A DNA stretch of 58,533 nucleotides from Phycisphaeraceae bacterium (GCA_020831765.1 JAFIFY010000004.1:1-58533), one strand, 5' to 3'. Shown: positions 9,527 through 18,613, counted from the stretch's first letter. Translations and numbers: made by a program. Notes: generated by a model not told the origin, from the letters alone.

Positions 9527-11227
9527 ATGCAGCATATGAACATGCGATGGTTGCCAGCGCTTTGGATCATCATTCTGGGTGGTTGCATGACCGCGGGCGC
9601 AACTGGAACCGCAACCCCGGCCCCGGCCCCGCCCCCGGAGGAGACCTCGGAAGTCCTCGTCGAAGCGCGCTCGGATGTCCCCGCGCGAGCCCAGCGCGAG
9701 GCGGATACACCCCGGCCGCGCATTCTGATGATGATCGCCGATGGCTTCAATCACAATGAGTTCACTCAGCCCTTTGCCGCGCTCCGCGCTGCGGGGTATC
9801 TGGTCGATGTCGCAGCGCCGCGCCGGGGGAATATCGAGTCAGGCAATCGAGGGCGGCCCGATGCGATCGCCAACCTGACACTGGATGAGGTTCGCCCCGA
9901 GCTTTACGTTTCGCTGGTCATTCCCGGAGGCTACAGTCCGGCCAGGCTTGGTGAATATCCGCGCGCGCTGGAATTGGCCCGCTGGTTCATGGAGCGCGAC
10001 AGGCCCGTCGGTGCGATCTGCCATGGACCACGTCTGCTGCTACAGGCCGAGTTGCTCGATGGCCGGCCGATGACCGCGCTGTGGTCGGTCAAGGAGGAGA
10101 TGGCGGAGCTGTGGAAAGCGCGGCGGTTTGGCGGATACCTCGATCAGCCGGTGGTGATTGATGGCAAACTGCTGACCGGCCGCCACGTCGCCGACCTTGG
10201 CGTGTTTGTTCCTGAACTGCTGGCCCACCTGGCACGGCACGGTGGTCTGGGTGTCATCACCGAGCCGGTTCACATTCTCGCGATCGCGCCCGGGCTGGAT
10301 GATCATCGTCGCTGGGAATTGACCCACGGTGCCCGGGATGCGGGATTGCGCATTACGCTGGCCGGCACGGTTGCCGAGCTGGAAGACGTCGATGGCGATG
10401 GGCGGTTTGCCGGTGTGGTGATCGGCGGCGATGGAGAAAGCCTGGCCGGCATGGGCGATGCCGAAGCGCTCAAAGCCGCCGTCGAGCGATGGACCGCCAA
10501 CCGGCCGGTGCATGCCCATATTCAATCGGCGGCGTGGCTGGCGCGGCAGGGTGTGAGTATCGAGGGCTGGATGCGTTCGGACCGGTTGCCGCTGGACCTT
10601 GCCGGTGATATCGCCCTGACCGCCGCGCAGCGCGCCGTGCCGGCGCTGGCGCGGGATGAACGGTTCGATGCGGTGATTGTGGTTGAGGAGGGCTTTGATG
10701 ACCATAACGCCCTGGCCATGCGGGGTATGCTGCTTGCGCGCGGCCATGGCGTGGGGATTGTCGGCCCGAAGCCGGGCAAGTGGGTTCGCGGCGTCAGCGG
10801 GGTGCCGCTCCAGGTCGATGCATCTTGGGATGATGTCAAGCTCACCGACAATGCCATCATCGTTGCCCCGGGCGCGGCATGGCCCGTCCTGGCCGAGGGT
10901 GAAGGCAACACGGTCGATCGGGCTCGGCGGACACCGCGATATCAGTGGCTGCTCGAGCAGCATGAAGCCGGCCGTAGCCTGATCCTTTTCGGCTACGACA
11001 GTCTCGTGGTGGGTCGTGATGAACGGTTTCGCGGCAAGCAGTTTGCCAGTTCCAGACAGGCGGTCTGGGCCTTCGGCCGCAACGCTGGTGCCGGCTTCAA
11101 CAATGCCGGGGCGCTTCGATCCGACACGCGATTGATCACCGCGCGGGACTCAGACAGCATCGCCGAGGTGGCTCGGTTGCTCGAAGAGATCGTTCTGGAT
11201 CGAGCACCGGCGGCCGACCGCGATTGA
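9527..11227 (+). CDS. lipoprotein with three DJ-1/PfpI-like units
   Basis: 566 residues with lipobox LGGC (Cys20) and an Ala/Pro linker. Unit 1 (about 64-240) is a complete DJ-1/PfpI domain: VIPGGYSP, nucleophile Cys165 in AICHGP, and acidic E78. Unit 2 (about 245-350) keeps the strand pattern and GVVIGGDGES but has Gln at the elbow (HIQSAAW). Unit 3 (about 370-560) has IIVAPGAAWP and LILFGYDS, again without Cys. DJ-1 family members act as glyoxalases, chaperones or amidotransferases. Here one active-looking unit is tethered outside the cytoplasm with two degenerate copies. AAGGAG precedes the ATG; other nearby starts are at codons 4 and 6. Confidence 0.8.
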   Translation: MQHMNMRWLPALWIIILGGCMTAGATGTATPAPAPPPEETSEVLVEARSDVPARAQREADTPRPRILMMIADGFNHNEFTQPFAALRAAGYLVDVAAPRRGNIESGNRGRPDAIANLTLDEVRPELYVSLVIPGGYSPARLGEYPRALELARWFMERDRPVGAICHGPRLLLQAELLDGRPMTALWSVKEEMAELWKARRFGGYLDQPVVIDGKLLTGRHVADLGVFVPELLAHLARHGGLGVITEPVHILAIAPGLDDHRRWELTHGARDAGLRITLAGTVAELEDVDGDGRFAGVVIGGDGESLAGMGDAEALKAAVERWTANRPVHAHIQSAAWLARQGVSIEGWMRSDRLPLDLAGDIALTAAQRAVPALARDERFDAVIVVEEGFDDHNALAMRGMLLARGHGVGIVGPKPGKWVRGVSGVPLQVDASWDDVKLTDNAIIVAPGAAWPVLAEGEGNTVDRARRTPRYQWLLEQHEAGRSLILFGYDSLVVGRDERFRGKQFASSRQAVWAFGRNAGAGFNNAGALRSDTRLITARDSDSIAEVARLLEEIVLDRAPAADRD

Positions 11228-11247
11228 AGCCGTGTACAATCGGCCGC

Positions 11248-12951
11248 ATGACCGTAGAACGACATCGAGAGATAGTGACCCGTTTCGCCCCATCGCCGAC
11301 GGGGCATCTTCATGTGGGCGGTGCCCGGACGGCTCTGTTCAACTGGGCGTTTGCGCGGAAGCGCGGCGGCACGTTCGTCCTTCGGATCGAGGACACGGAT
11401 GTCGCCCGATCGAGCGTGCAATCGACCTTGGGCATCCTCGAGGACATGCGATGGCTCGGCCTTGACTGGGATGAAGGGCCGTCGTTGCCTTCGGCACGCG
11501 ATGCGGATGAATCGCTTTTCGATCCTGAGACGCAGAAGGGCGAGCACGGGCCATATTTCCAGAGCGAGCGGGGCCATCTATACCGCGAAGCGCTGGACAG
11601 GCTTCTCGAATCCGGCCGGGCTTACAAGTGCTTCAAGACCGCCGAGGAGCTTGATGCGTTGCGCAAGAAGGCGCGTGCCGAGGGCAAGGCTTATCAATAT
11701 GACCCGACCGATGCCCTTTCGATGTCACGCCAGGAGGTGGCCAGGCGCGAGGCGGCCGGCGAGCCGTTCGTCATCCGGTTCCGCATGCCTGACCGGGACA
11801 TCGTCGTCGATGACCTGATCCTTGGCCAGGTCCGCATCAAACGGAACGAGCTGGAGGATTTCGTCATCGTCAAGAGCTCCCGCGCCGGCGGCGGGCCGAC
11901 GTTTCATTTCGCCAATGTTGTTGACGATGCGGCCATGGGCATCACGCATGTGCTCCGCGCCCAGGAGCACCTGATGAACACGCCCAAGCACGTTGCGCTT
12001 TTCGAGGCGTTGGACATCGCGCCGCCGCGCTACGCCCACATGCCGCTGATCTTCAATAGCGATGGCTCGAAGATGAGCAAGCGTGACAAGGCCAAGGCCG
12101 CACGGGCCGCGGCGCGGCAGGCCGGGCTCAAGGAAGTTCCCGGGATCGATCAGCCGCTGTTCGACGAGTTCATGGCCAAGAAAAATGATGATCTTCTGGT
12201 CGCCGCGGCGATCGCCGCGAAGCTGGAGCTGACGCTGCCGGAGATCGATGTCTTCGATTTCCGGCGAAGCGGCTATCTGCCCTGGACGCTGCTCAACTAT
12301 CTCTCCCTGCTGGGCTGGTCGCCGGGCAACGATATCGAGCGGTTCGGACTGGATTTTCTGGTCGAGCATTTCGATCTGTCGCGCGTGGGTAAGGCCAACG
12401 CCCGTTTCGACCGTGCCAAGCTGCTGGCTTTCAACACCGATGCCATCGCTGAGCTGGATGCCGCGACGTTCCAGCGGATGCTCAGTGAGCACCTCAGGGC
12501 GTTTCATCCTGAATATGACCAGCTTCGCGGCGAAGTCGAGCGTTTCGCCCTCTTTGCCGAAAGCTATCGGCCCCGGAGCCGCACGTTGGAGGAGCCGGCG
12601 ATCAACGGTCGCTTCTTCGTGATCGAGGATTCAGCGCTGGTTTACGATGCCAAGGCCGTGCGCAAGGTGCTGTTGAAGTACGATGGCCGGGGTCTGGCGT
12701 TGCTCGGCCCGCTGCATGATGCGCTGGCGGCGCACGAACCGTGGGAGGCTGATTCGCTGGAGAAGGCGATCGCTGATTTCGCCGCGGACCGGGGTGTGAA
12801 TCTTGGCGATGTGGCCCAGCCGCTGCGTGTGGCGGTCAGCGGTGGAACGGTCAGCCCGCCGATCAACCACACGCTGGTGATTCTCGGCAAGGGCTCGACG
12901 TTGGCGCGGATCAAGCTGGCGATGGACCGCGCGCCCGCGATGGGCGAATGA
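11248..12951 (+). CDS. gltX: glutamyl-tRNA synthetase
   Basis: Charges tRNA-Glu with glutamate, 567 residues. The class I signature is present as APSPTGHLHVGGARTALFNW and the second signature as SKMSKR. Between KMSKR and GYLPWTLLNYLSLLGW lie about 65 residues, where the family normally has about a dozen. The extra segment is Ala/Lys-rich at first, then helical. ATG at 11248 places the class I motif at the usual distance from the N-terminus; the frame is open further up into the previous gene. Whether the enzyme also charges tRNA-Gln cannot be decided from sequence alone. Confidence 0.95.
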   Translation: MTVERHREIVTRFAPSPTGHLHVGGARTALFNWAFARKRGGTFVLRIEDTDVARSSVQSTLGILEDMRWLGLDWDEGPSLPSARDADESLFDPETQKGEHGPYFQSERGHLYREALDRLLESGRAYKCFKTAEELDALRKKARAEGKAYQYDPTDALSMSRQEVARREAAGEPFVIRFRMPDRDIVVDDLILGQVRIKRNELEDFVIVKSSRAGGGPTFHFANVVDDAAMGITHVLRAQEHLMNTPKHVALFEALDIAPPRYAHMPLIFNSDGSKMSKRDKAKAARAAARQAGLKEVPGIDQPLFDEFMAKKNDDLLVAAAIAAKLELTLPEIDVFDFRRSGYLPWTLLNYLSLLGWSPGNDIERFGLDFLVEHFDLSRVGKANARFDRAKLLAFNTDAIAELDAATFQRMLSEHLRAFHPEYDQLRGEVERFALFAESYRPRSRTLEEPAINGRFFVIEDSALVYDAKAVRKVLLKYDGRGLALLGPLHDALAAHEPWEADSLEKAIADFAADRGVNLGDVAQPLRVAVSGGTVSPPINHTLVILGKGSTLARIKLAMDRAPAMGE

Positions 12952-12987
12952 GCATGACTCCCGGCTTCGTGATGAACCGACGCCACC

Positions 12988-14460
12988 TCACGAAGCTTCA
13001 TGCCGGCCGATCGCCCGGACATCGATATCACGGCACTCATGCTGTTCGATCGGTTCGGCCTGGTGGTTGGGTGCCAGCCAGGGGCAATCGATCCGGGCCT
13101 GATCGACCTTGCTCAGCCACATGCCGCCCATGCGCGGCGTTTCGGTGCCCGCCGCCGGCATCGCCGCCCGGATATCTTCCATCCACAGCCGATGAACGTT
13201 CTCGGCGACGACCACGGCGTTCCGCTTTCGCGCCTCGGGGTTGTCGTTGTTGTTCTGGCTGGACCGATTGGTTTTGATCAGTTCCGCCGCGTCCTCGATC
13301 TCCGGATAGCGTAGATGGATGCCGCGCAGTGTGACATCGCTGATCATCGCCCCTTCGGTGGCGGTCATGATGCAGCGTCCGCGCGTTACGGCCGTGATGC
13401 CCTCGATGTGAATGTTGCGCATGTGGCCAAGTGCGCCATCCGTTCGTCCGTGGTGCTGGATATCCATGTAGATCACCTTCTCCATGGGCACATCCTCGGG
13501 CGTCATGGTCCGGCCGGAGAGATTGGAAATCGCCACGTTCTCGATCGTGCCCGGGTTCCACATCTCGAACTGAACCATGCGCAGCGCCTGGCGGATGATG
13601 CAGTTGGAGAACGTGACATCACGGATCGACTGGCTGGTCTCGGCGCCCAGTCCCAGGGCGGCGCAGTTCGTGGTCAGGATGCAGTTGGTGACGGTGACCC
13701 GTTCGGTGGACCGGGCGTCCTGGGTGGCCTTGAGGATGATCGAATCATCGCATCCCGTGATCGTGCAGTTGCTGATGATCACATCGCGGCAGCCGTTGAT
13801 GTCGATCCCATCGGTGTTGGGGCCGTACAGGTGATCGTCGATGGTGATGCCATCGATGCGCACACGGTCGCAGCAGTAGGGGTGGATGGTCCAGCCCGGT
13901 GAGTTGCGGAAGATCACATCGCGCAGCACCACATCGCGGCAGTTTCGTATCTCGAGCATGGGGCTGATTCGCGGCTTCCAGCCCCGCCACCAGGGGCCAT
14001 CGATGGGCCAGTGGGCCGGCGCGCGGGCGATATCGTCGGTGACATCCTTGCCCTGGGCGCGAAGATCGCGGATGGGCGGCTCCCAGAACGCCGTTCCGTT
14101 GCCATCGATGACGCCATCGCCGGAGATGGTGATCTGGTCGCAATCCTGGGCCATGATCAGGTGATAGCCGGTGCGGTCCTTGTTGTGGCCGCGCGTGTGG
14201 GTGGGATAGTCGGCAAGGTCGGTATGGGCCTTGAGCACCGCGCCCCGGCTCAGGTGCAGTGTCACGCCGGAACGCAGGTAAAGCGTGGTGATGGTCCAGG
14301 TTCCCGGCGGGATGATGACCATGCCGCCATGGGCCGAGGCGTCTGCCGCCGCGCGGTCGATCGCTTCCTGCACGATGCCGGTGGTGGCCTTGGGATGGCC
14401 GGTTTCCCGCAGGGCGGCCCAGAGTGAATGATGCACGTTATCAGGTTGGTTCGAAGGCAT
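12988..14460 (-). CDS. glycoside hydrolase family 28-like protein (polygalacturonase fold)
   Basis: 490 residues forming a right-handed beta-helix, with repeats of the form I.NCTITG and VTNCIL. The N-terminal pectate-lyase-like start IIPPGTWTITTLYLRSGVTL is clear. Of the GH28 signatures, NTDG is present in GPNTDGIDI and the DD pair in GCDDSI. The position of the usual GHG catalytic His reads GLGAE. It may therefore have altered catalysis or a non-pectin substrate. No signal peptide is visible. ATG at 14460 is used; an in-frame ATG at 14472 adds four residues. Neither has a good ribosome site, which a short upstream frame may explain (separate entry). Confidence 0.8.
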   Translation of the reverse strand: MPSNQPDNVHHSLWAALRETGHPKATTGIVQEAIDRAAADASAHGGMVIIPPGTWTITTLYLRSGVTLHLSRGAVLKAHTDLADYPTHTRGHNKDRTGYHLIMAQDCDQITISGDGVIDGNGTAFWEPPIRDLRAQGKDVTDDIARAPAHWPIDGPWWRGWKPRISPMLEIRNCRDVVLRDVIFRNSPGWTIHPYCCDRVRIDGITIDDHLYGPNTDGIDINGCRDVIISNCTITGCDDSIILKATQDARSTERVTVTNCILTTNCAALGLGAETSQSIRDVTFSNCIIRQALRMVQFEMWNPGTIENVAISNLSGRTMTPEDVPMEKVIYMDIQHHGRTDGALGHMRNIHIEGITAVTRGRCIMTATEGAMISDVTLRGIHLRYPEIEDAAELIKTNRSSQNNNDNPEARKRNAVVVAENVHRLWMEDIRAAMPAAGTETPRMGGMWLSKVDQARIDCPWLAPNHQAEPIEQHECRDIDVRAIGRHEAS

Positions 14461-14500
14461 GAATCCAAGCATCGCCCACCATCGGGTACCTGTCAAACAT
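14441..14500 (-). CDS. 19-codon upstream ORF overlapping the GH28-like start
   Basis: ATG at 14500 is preceded by GGAGGA six bases away, the best ribosome site in the region. It encodes 19 residues and stops with TGA at 14441-14443, in a different frame from the GH28-like gene, whose start lies inside it. It could be a leader controlling translation by coupling, the sign of a frameshift, or chance. Confidence 0.35.
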   Translation of the reverse strand: MFDRYPMVGDAWIHAFEPT

Positions 14501-14617
14501 GAGGCTCCTCCGTCCGGAAAGCTCACTTGTCCGGTCGGGGCGACGGTGGAATAATCATCAGGGTGGCGTGGTTTCAATCTGTGTCTTGGTGCGCGATTGG
14601 GTTTTCAGGCATCCATC

Positions 14618-15088
14618 ATGAGGTATCACCCGGCCCATTCCTGTGTGTTGATCCTTCTTGGGGCGGCGTTGCTTCTGCCGGGGCTGTGGTGTTGTTGTGT
14701 CGGTCGCTTGATTCAGACGAACCTGACGGGCTCTGTGAGCGATGAGGTTGCGTCGGCATCGATGCCGGTGGAGCGGTGCCCGCGCTGCGCGGGCGAGGCT
14801 CCGGCCGGGAACGAACCCCACCAGGCACCCGGCGAGCCCGGCGGCCCGATCCCCGATCGGGCACCGTGTCCGTGTCCCGATACGCTTGGCATCGGGCCTG
14901 CGCCCCATGAGCTTCGTCTGCTGCATCTGGTCTCCGCATCGCCGCCGGATGTGGCACCCGCTGAGGCCATGCGATGGGATGATGCCATCCTCGAGCCTTT
15001 CCACTTCCGGCTCTCCTTTCCTGAAGGTCCGCCGCGATCGGCGTTGCATGTCCATGACCGCGCTCGAACCGGGCGCTGGCTGATTTGA
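14618..15088 (+). CDS. membrane-anchored Cys-rich protein, possible metal handling
   Basis: 156 residues. A hydrophobic N-terminal segment (VLILLGAALLLPG) is followed by three consecutive Cys, then RCPRC, a Pro/Gly-rich linker and APCPCPD. Cys pairs of this kind can bind soft metals. The gene is followed by an HMA-domain lipoprotein and a beta-barrel protein on the same strand, which supports a metal role by context only. ATG at 14618 is chosen; a TTG at 14597 would add seven residues. No family is recognised. Confidence 0.55.
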   Translation: MRYHPAHSCVLILLGAALLLPGLWCCCVGRLIQTNLTGSVSDEVASASMPVERCPRCAGEAPAGNEPHQAPGEPGGPIPDRAPCPCPDTLGIGPAPHELRLLHLVSASPPDVAPAEAMRWDDAILEPFHFRLSFPEGPPRSALHVHDRARTGRWLI

Positions 15089-15258
15089 ATCGATTGAACG
15101 AATGTTGAGCATCCGGGGTGAATCGCCGCGCAACCAGCGATCATCGCATCCCACTGTCTCTTGCGCAGCGAGCCCGTGTTCCAGACCTGTTCCGTCCGGT
15201 TGTGGCAATGACGAGCCCAAGCAACCGGACAATCAATTCAATCGATAAGGACTTCATC

Positions 15259-15702
15259 ATGAAATCTCAAGTCAGGAAATACAAGACAACCGGCGGCTTC
15301 AGCACGATCGGACTTCCGCTGTTGGCGGCGATGGTGTTCAGTGCCGCCGCGTGTGGCACCACACCATCGTCGGAGAACGCAACGTCCCGGGGCGATCAGG
15401 AAGGGCGAACCGTTGAAGGCTCCGAGATCCAGGTGTCTCTTCCCGAAGGCGCCAACCAGGCGCGCATGTCGGTGCGCGGCCTGAGCTGCCCGCTTTGTGC
15501 CCACAACGTGGATGTCCAACTTCTGCGAATGAAGAGCATCAAGCAGGTCGAGGTGGACCTCGGTACCGGCCTTGTTCTGGTCGATTTTGATCCGAACGAG
15601 CCGCCCTCGGCCGATGCCCTGGCCAGGGCCGTGCGAAACAGCGGCTTCACCGTTGAGAAGATCGAATTTCACGCGAAAACAGGGGTCAATGGCGATGAAT
15701 AA
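15259..15702 (+). CDS. lipoprotein with heavy-metal-associated (HMA) domain
   Basis: 147 residues with signal peptide and lipobox SAAAC (Cys about 32). The C-terminal 75 residues form a ferredoxin-like HMA domain with metal site LSCPLCAHNV, a variant of GMTCxxC, and the usual closing strand RNSGFTVEKIEF. Such domains bind Cu(I), Hg(II) or Zn(II). Attached by lipid outside the cytoplasm, it could capture or pass on metal. AAGGA precedes the ATG. The stop overlaps the start of the following beta-barrel gene, so the two are probably co-translated. Confidence 0.85.
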   Translation: MKSQVRKYKTTGGFSTIGLPLLAAMVFSAAACGTTPSSENATSRGDQEGRTVEGSEIQVSLPEGANQARMSVRGLSCPLCAHNVDVQLLRMKSIKQVEVDLGTGLVLVDFDPNEPPSADALARAVRNSGFTVEKIEFHAKTGVNGDE

Positions 15703-16534
15703 GTTGATTTCACTGGCGGCGGTGTTGCTTTGCGCCTGGATCGTTGCGCCGGCGTCCGGTCAGCAGGCGACTTTCGCGCCGGCGGCGGTGCAGCCCTCGG
15801 CGGATGTCTGGCAGTTTCGACAGTTGGTGGGGTACACGCGGCTGAAGGACCGATCCGCTGACGATCCGGCGACGATTGATCGCTGGGAGACGCGGAGCAT
15901 CATCTCGTATGGGTTGACCGGCGACCTTGCGCTGGTGGCTTCCATTCCGTCGGTGGTGCGGGTCAGCCGCGATGATCTTTCGGGTGACCGGGACACGGTG
16001 GGCGGGATCGAGGACATTACGATTCTCGGTCAGTGGCGTTTCTGGCAGGATGACAGCGGCGCCACGGACACAACGCGGCTTGCGCTGCTGTTCGGTGCGG
16101 AAGTTCCCACGTTCATCACGCCGTTGTCCAGCGAATCGGTCGATCCGATCGTGGGTATCGCGGCGACACACATCACCGGCCGGCACAGCTTCAACGGCGG
16201 CGTTCGCTACAAGCTCAATACCGGCGGGCCGGACAAGCGGATGATGGCCGGTGATGGCGGCCATGATGCGTTGTTCGCCGACGTGAATTATCTGTATCGG
16301 ATCGCGCCGGCGGCCTACGGTCCGGATACCACGGCCGCGACTTACCTGGTGAGCGAGTTCAGCTTCGTGTATGAGACCAACGGTGACACCGAAGGCCGAT
16401 TGGGGCTGGGGATTCTGTACGAAGCCCGCACCTGGGCGGCGGAAGTGGCGGTGCAGTTTCCCGTCTGGCGCGATCTGCGGTATCGCCCGGAGCCGGGTGT
16501 GAGCATCGTGGTGGGCATCCGCTTCCTGTTCTAA
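15695..16534 (+). CDS. outer-membrane beta-barrel (MetA-pathway/transporter-like) protein
   Basis: 279 residues with signal peptide MNKLISLAAVLLCAW cleaved after ASG. The rest is alternating polar/hydrophobic strands ending in RFLF, the C-terminal aromatic typical of BAM substrates. The pattern resembles the phenol MetA-degradation/transporter barrel family, which is often found beside metal or aromatic-compound genes. ATG at 15695 overlaps the HMA gene; ATG at 15689 is equally possible. Together with the two preceding genes it may form a periplasm-to-outside metal route, but the cargo is unknown. Confidence 0.75.
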   Translation: MNKLISLAAVLLCAWIVAPASGQQATFAPAAVQPSADVWQFRQLVGYTRLKDRSADDPATIDRWETRSIISYGLTGDLALVASIPSVVRVSRDDLSGDRDTVGGIEDITILGQWRFWQDDSGATDTTRLALLFGAEVPTFITPLSSESVDPIVGIAATHITGRHSFNGGVRYKLNTGGPDKRMMAGDGGHDALFADVNYLYRIAPAAYGPDTTAATYLVSEFSFVYETNGDTEGRLGLGILYEARTWAAEVAVQFPVWRDLRYRPEPGVSIVVGIRFLF

Positions 16535-16615
16535 GCCGCGGCCCGCGGCGACCCGGTCCGCGGCCTTGGCTGGAGCGCGATGTGGCTCGATATGGCGCGG
16601 TATGTTATCCATACC

Positions 16616-18004
16616 ATGCCGCCGAACATCATCTACCTCCATTCGCACGACACCGGCCGGATGATCTCGCCCTATGGCGCGGCGGTGAATACACCCAACC
16701 TCCACCGGTTCGCCGAACAGGGCGTGGTCTTTCGACAGGCGTTCGCCGCGGCACCGACGTGCTCACCGTCCCGGGCAGCGCTGTTGACCTCGATGATGCC
16801 CCATCAGGCCGGCATGCTGGGGTTGGCTCATCGCGGCTTCTCACTGCTCGATTACCGCAAGACGTGGCTGAGCGTGTTTCGGCGGGCCGGACTGAGGACC
16901 GTCCTGGCGGGGTTGGAACATGTCGGCCTGCGGGAGCGGATCGGCCGAGACGATGGGCCGGCGTTGGATATCGACCTCGGGCCCGCGCGGATGGATATCC
17001 AGCGCGTGGTTCCATCGGCCTGTCGCTGGCTGGAAAGCGATCAGGCGCGCGAACCGTTCTTCATGGACATCGGGGTGTTTGAAACCCATCGGACACCTCG
17101 GCGGGGCTGGCCGGAGCAGTGGCACAACGAAGATGATTCACCGTTGGGCGATCCACGGTGGGTTCGTCCGCCGTGCATTCTTCCCGATACCGCCCAAGCG
17201 CGGGAGGACTTCGCGGATTTCATGGCCAGCGTCGAGCGTCTCGATGCCGCCTGGGGTCAGGTGCTCGATGTGCTTGCATCTCGAGGATTGGATCGGAACA
17301 CGATCGTCATCATCACCACCGATCACGGCATCGCGTTTCCAGGCATGAAGTGCTCGCTGACCGATCACGGCACGGGGGTGTTGCTGATGATGCGCGGGCC
17401 GGAGGATACGCCGCTTGGCGGCGGCAAGGTGGTGGATTCGATGGTGATGCAGACGGATGTGCTGCCGACGCTATGCGATCTGCTTGGTGTCGATCGGCCG
17501 CGCTGGGCCAACGGCCGCTCGATGCTCGGCCTGCTGGATGGCTCGCTGGATGCCGATACGTCCGACAGCCTGCATGATGCCATCTTCGGCGAAGTCACCT
17601 ATCACGCCGCCTATCAACCTATGCGCGGTATCCGCACCGCGCGGCATAAGCTGATCCGAAGGTTTTATCACCAGCCGCTTGCCATCCCGGCCAACTGTGA
17701 CGATTCGGTATCCAAGAATCAATGGATCGCCGACGGCGGGTTGGATCGGCCTGAGCCCCGGATCGAACTTTTCGACCTCGCCGCCGATCCGGCTGAACGC
17801 TGTAACCTCGCCGAATCGCCCCGGCACCGAGCGATTCGAAGCGATCTGGAAAGCAGGCTGGCCGACTGGATGGCCCGAACGGATGATCCGCTGCTTCTCG
17901 GGCCGGTGCCACTACCGGAAGGTGGGCAGGTCAACGCGACCGGAAACCTCTCCCCCAACGAGCCACCCATGACCGGCGATGCATTTGATCCATCGGTGGT
18001 GTGA
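16616..18004 (+). CDS. family S1 sulfatase (sulfamidase-like)
   Basis: 462 residues. The formylglycine signature CSPSR places the modified residue at Cys49, so activity would need a formylglycine-generating enzyme, not present in this window. The N-terminal metal site reads HSHDTGR. The segment AALLTSMMPHQAGMLGL closely follows the pattern of N-sulfoglucosamine sulfohydrolases, and ITTDHGIAFPGMK carries the later metal Asp/His. The C-terminal part with ELFDLAADPAERCNLAES is standard for the family. No signal peptide is visible. The target is probably a sulfated glycan, but the exact linkage cannot be read. The start was chosen because sulfatase homology begins at MPPNIIYLHS. Confidence 0.9.
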   Translation: MPPNIIYLHSHDTGRMISPYGAAVNTPNLHRFAEQGVVFRQAFAAAPTCSPSRAALLTSMMPHQAGMLGLAHRGFSLLDYRKTWLSVFRRAGLRTVLAGLEHVGLRERIGRDDGPALDIDLGPARMDIQRVVPSACRWLESDQAREPFFMDIGVFETHRTPRRGWPEQWHNEDDSPLGDPRWVRPPCILPDTAQAREDFADFMASVERLDAAWGQVLDVLASRGLDRNTIVIITTDHGIAFPGMKCSLTDHGTGVLLMMRGPEDTPLGGGKVVDSMVMQTDVLPTLCDLLGVDRPRWANGRSMLGLLDGSLDADTSDSLHDAIFGEVTYHAAYQPMRGIRTARHKLIRRFYHQPLAIPANCDDSVSKNQWIADGGLDRPEPRIELFDLAADPAERCNLAESPRHRAIRSDLESRLADWMARTDDPLLLGPVPLPEGGQVNATGNLSPNEPPMTGDAFDPSVV

Positions 18005-18030
18005 CCCCGTGCAAGCTGGACCTTGGACCT

Positions 18031-18558
18031 TCAAGCGATTGGCTTGGCATCGCGCGTTCGTACGATCAGTTCCATCAGCGCTCCGCTGAAGACGAAAGGC
18101 TGCTCGGGCAGATCGATCTTCTGCCGGGCATGGTCGATGTGGCTGAAGAGCAGATCGATCTCGGCCAGAAGAAAGGCCGGTTCCAGTCCGGCTGGATCGA
18201 TCCGTTCGACGCGGCCCTTTGTCGAGGCGCCGGCCCGGTCGAAGCGCTCGAGGGTCGCCTCGAAACGAAGCGTGAAGCCCGGCGGCATCGTGCCGTGGAA
18301 CGTTGCCCGGGCGATCTTGGCCAGGATGACGTTTTCCTTGAAATCACCGGCATGCCCGACCAGGATGCCGGCCGTCTGGGCCATGCCTTCGATGATGAAC
18401 GGGTGCGGCATCAAGGGCGGAGCATCGCCGTCGATGCCCATGGCCGCGTTGGCGTGGAAGTAGGGCTCGGCGAAGGTCGTGTTGCGTGTGGCCACACAGA
18501 GGCGGCCGGCCTCGAGTTGGATGACCCTGTCAATCCAGATCCAGCGCATCGGCACCAT
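18031..18558 (-). CDS. hotdog-fold 3-hydroxyacyl-ACP dehydratase-like protein
   Basis: 175 residues starting with RWIWIDRVIQL, the opening strand of FabA/FabZ-like enzymes. The central hotdog helix reads PHPFIIEGMAQTAGIL with a conserved Glu, and PYFHAN replaces the canonical HFPxxP. It may dehydrate or bind acyl chains on the ACP encoded upstream. It is the last gene of a minus-strand set of three. A later ATG at 18549 is an alternative start. The gene converges with the sulfatase gene. Confidence 0.75.
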   Translation of the reverse strand: MVPMRWIWIDRVIQLEAGRLCVATRNTTFAEPYFHANAAMGIDGDAPPLMPHPFIIEGMAQTAGILVGHAGDFKENVILAKIARATFHGTMPPGFTLRFEATLERFDRAGASTKGRVERIDPAGLEPAFLLAEIDLLFSHIDHARQKIDLPEQPFVFSGALMELIVRTRDAKPIA

Positions 18559-18613
18559 CCAGGAGAGGTTCAGTCGTCAACAAGGCCAGGCCGAATGCCC
18601 AAGCGGGCATCCA

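Noticed and set aside
10040-10963. 307-residue minus-strand ORF opposite the DJ-1-like lipoprotein
   Set aside because: It is shadow of a gene with clear catalytic motifs; no ribosome site or domain.
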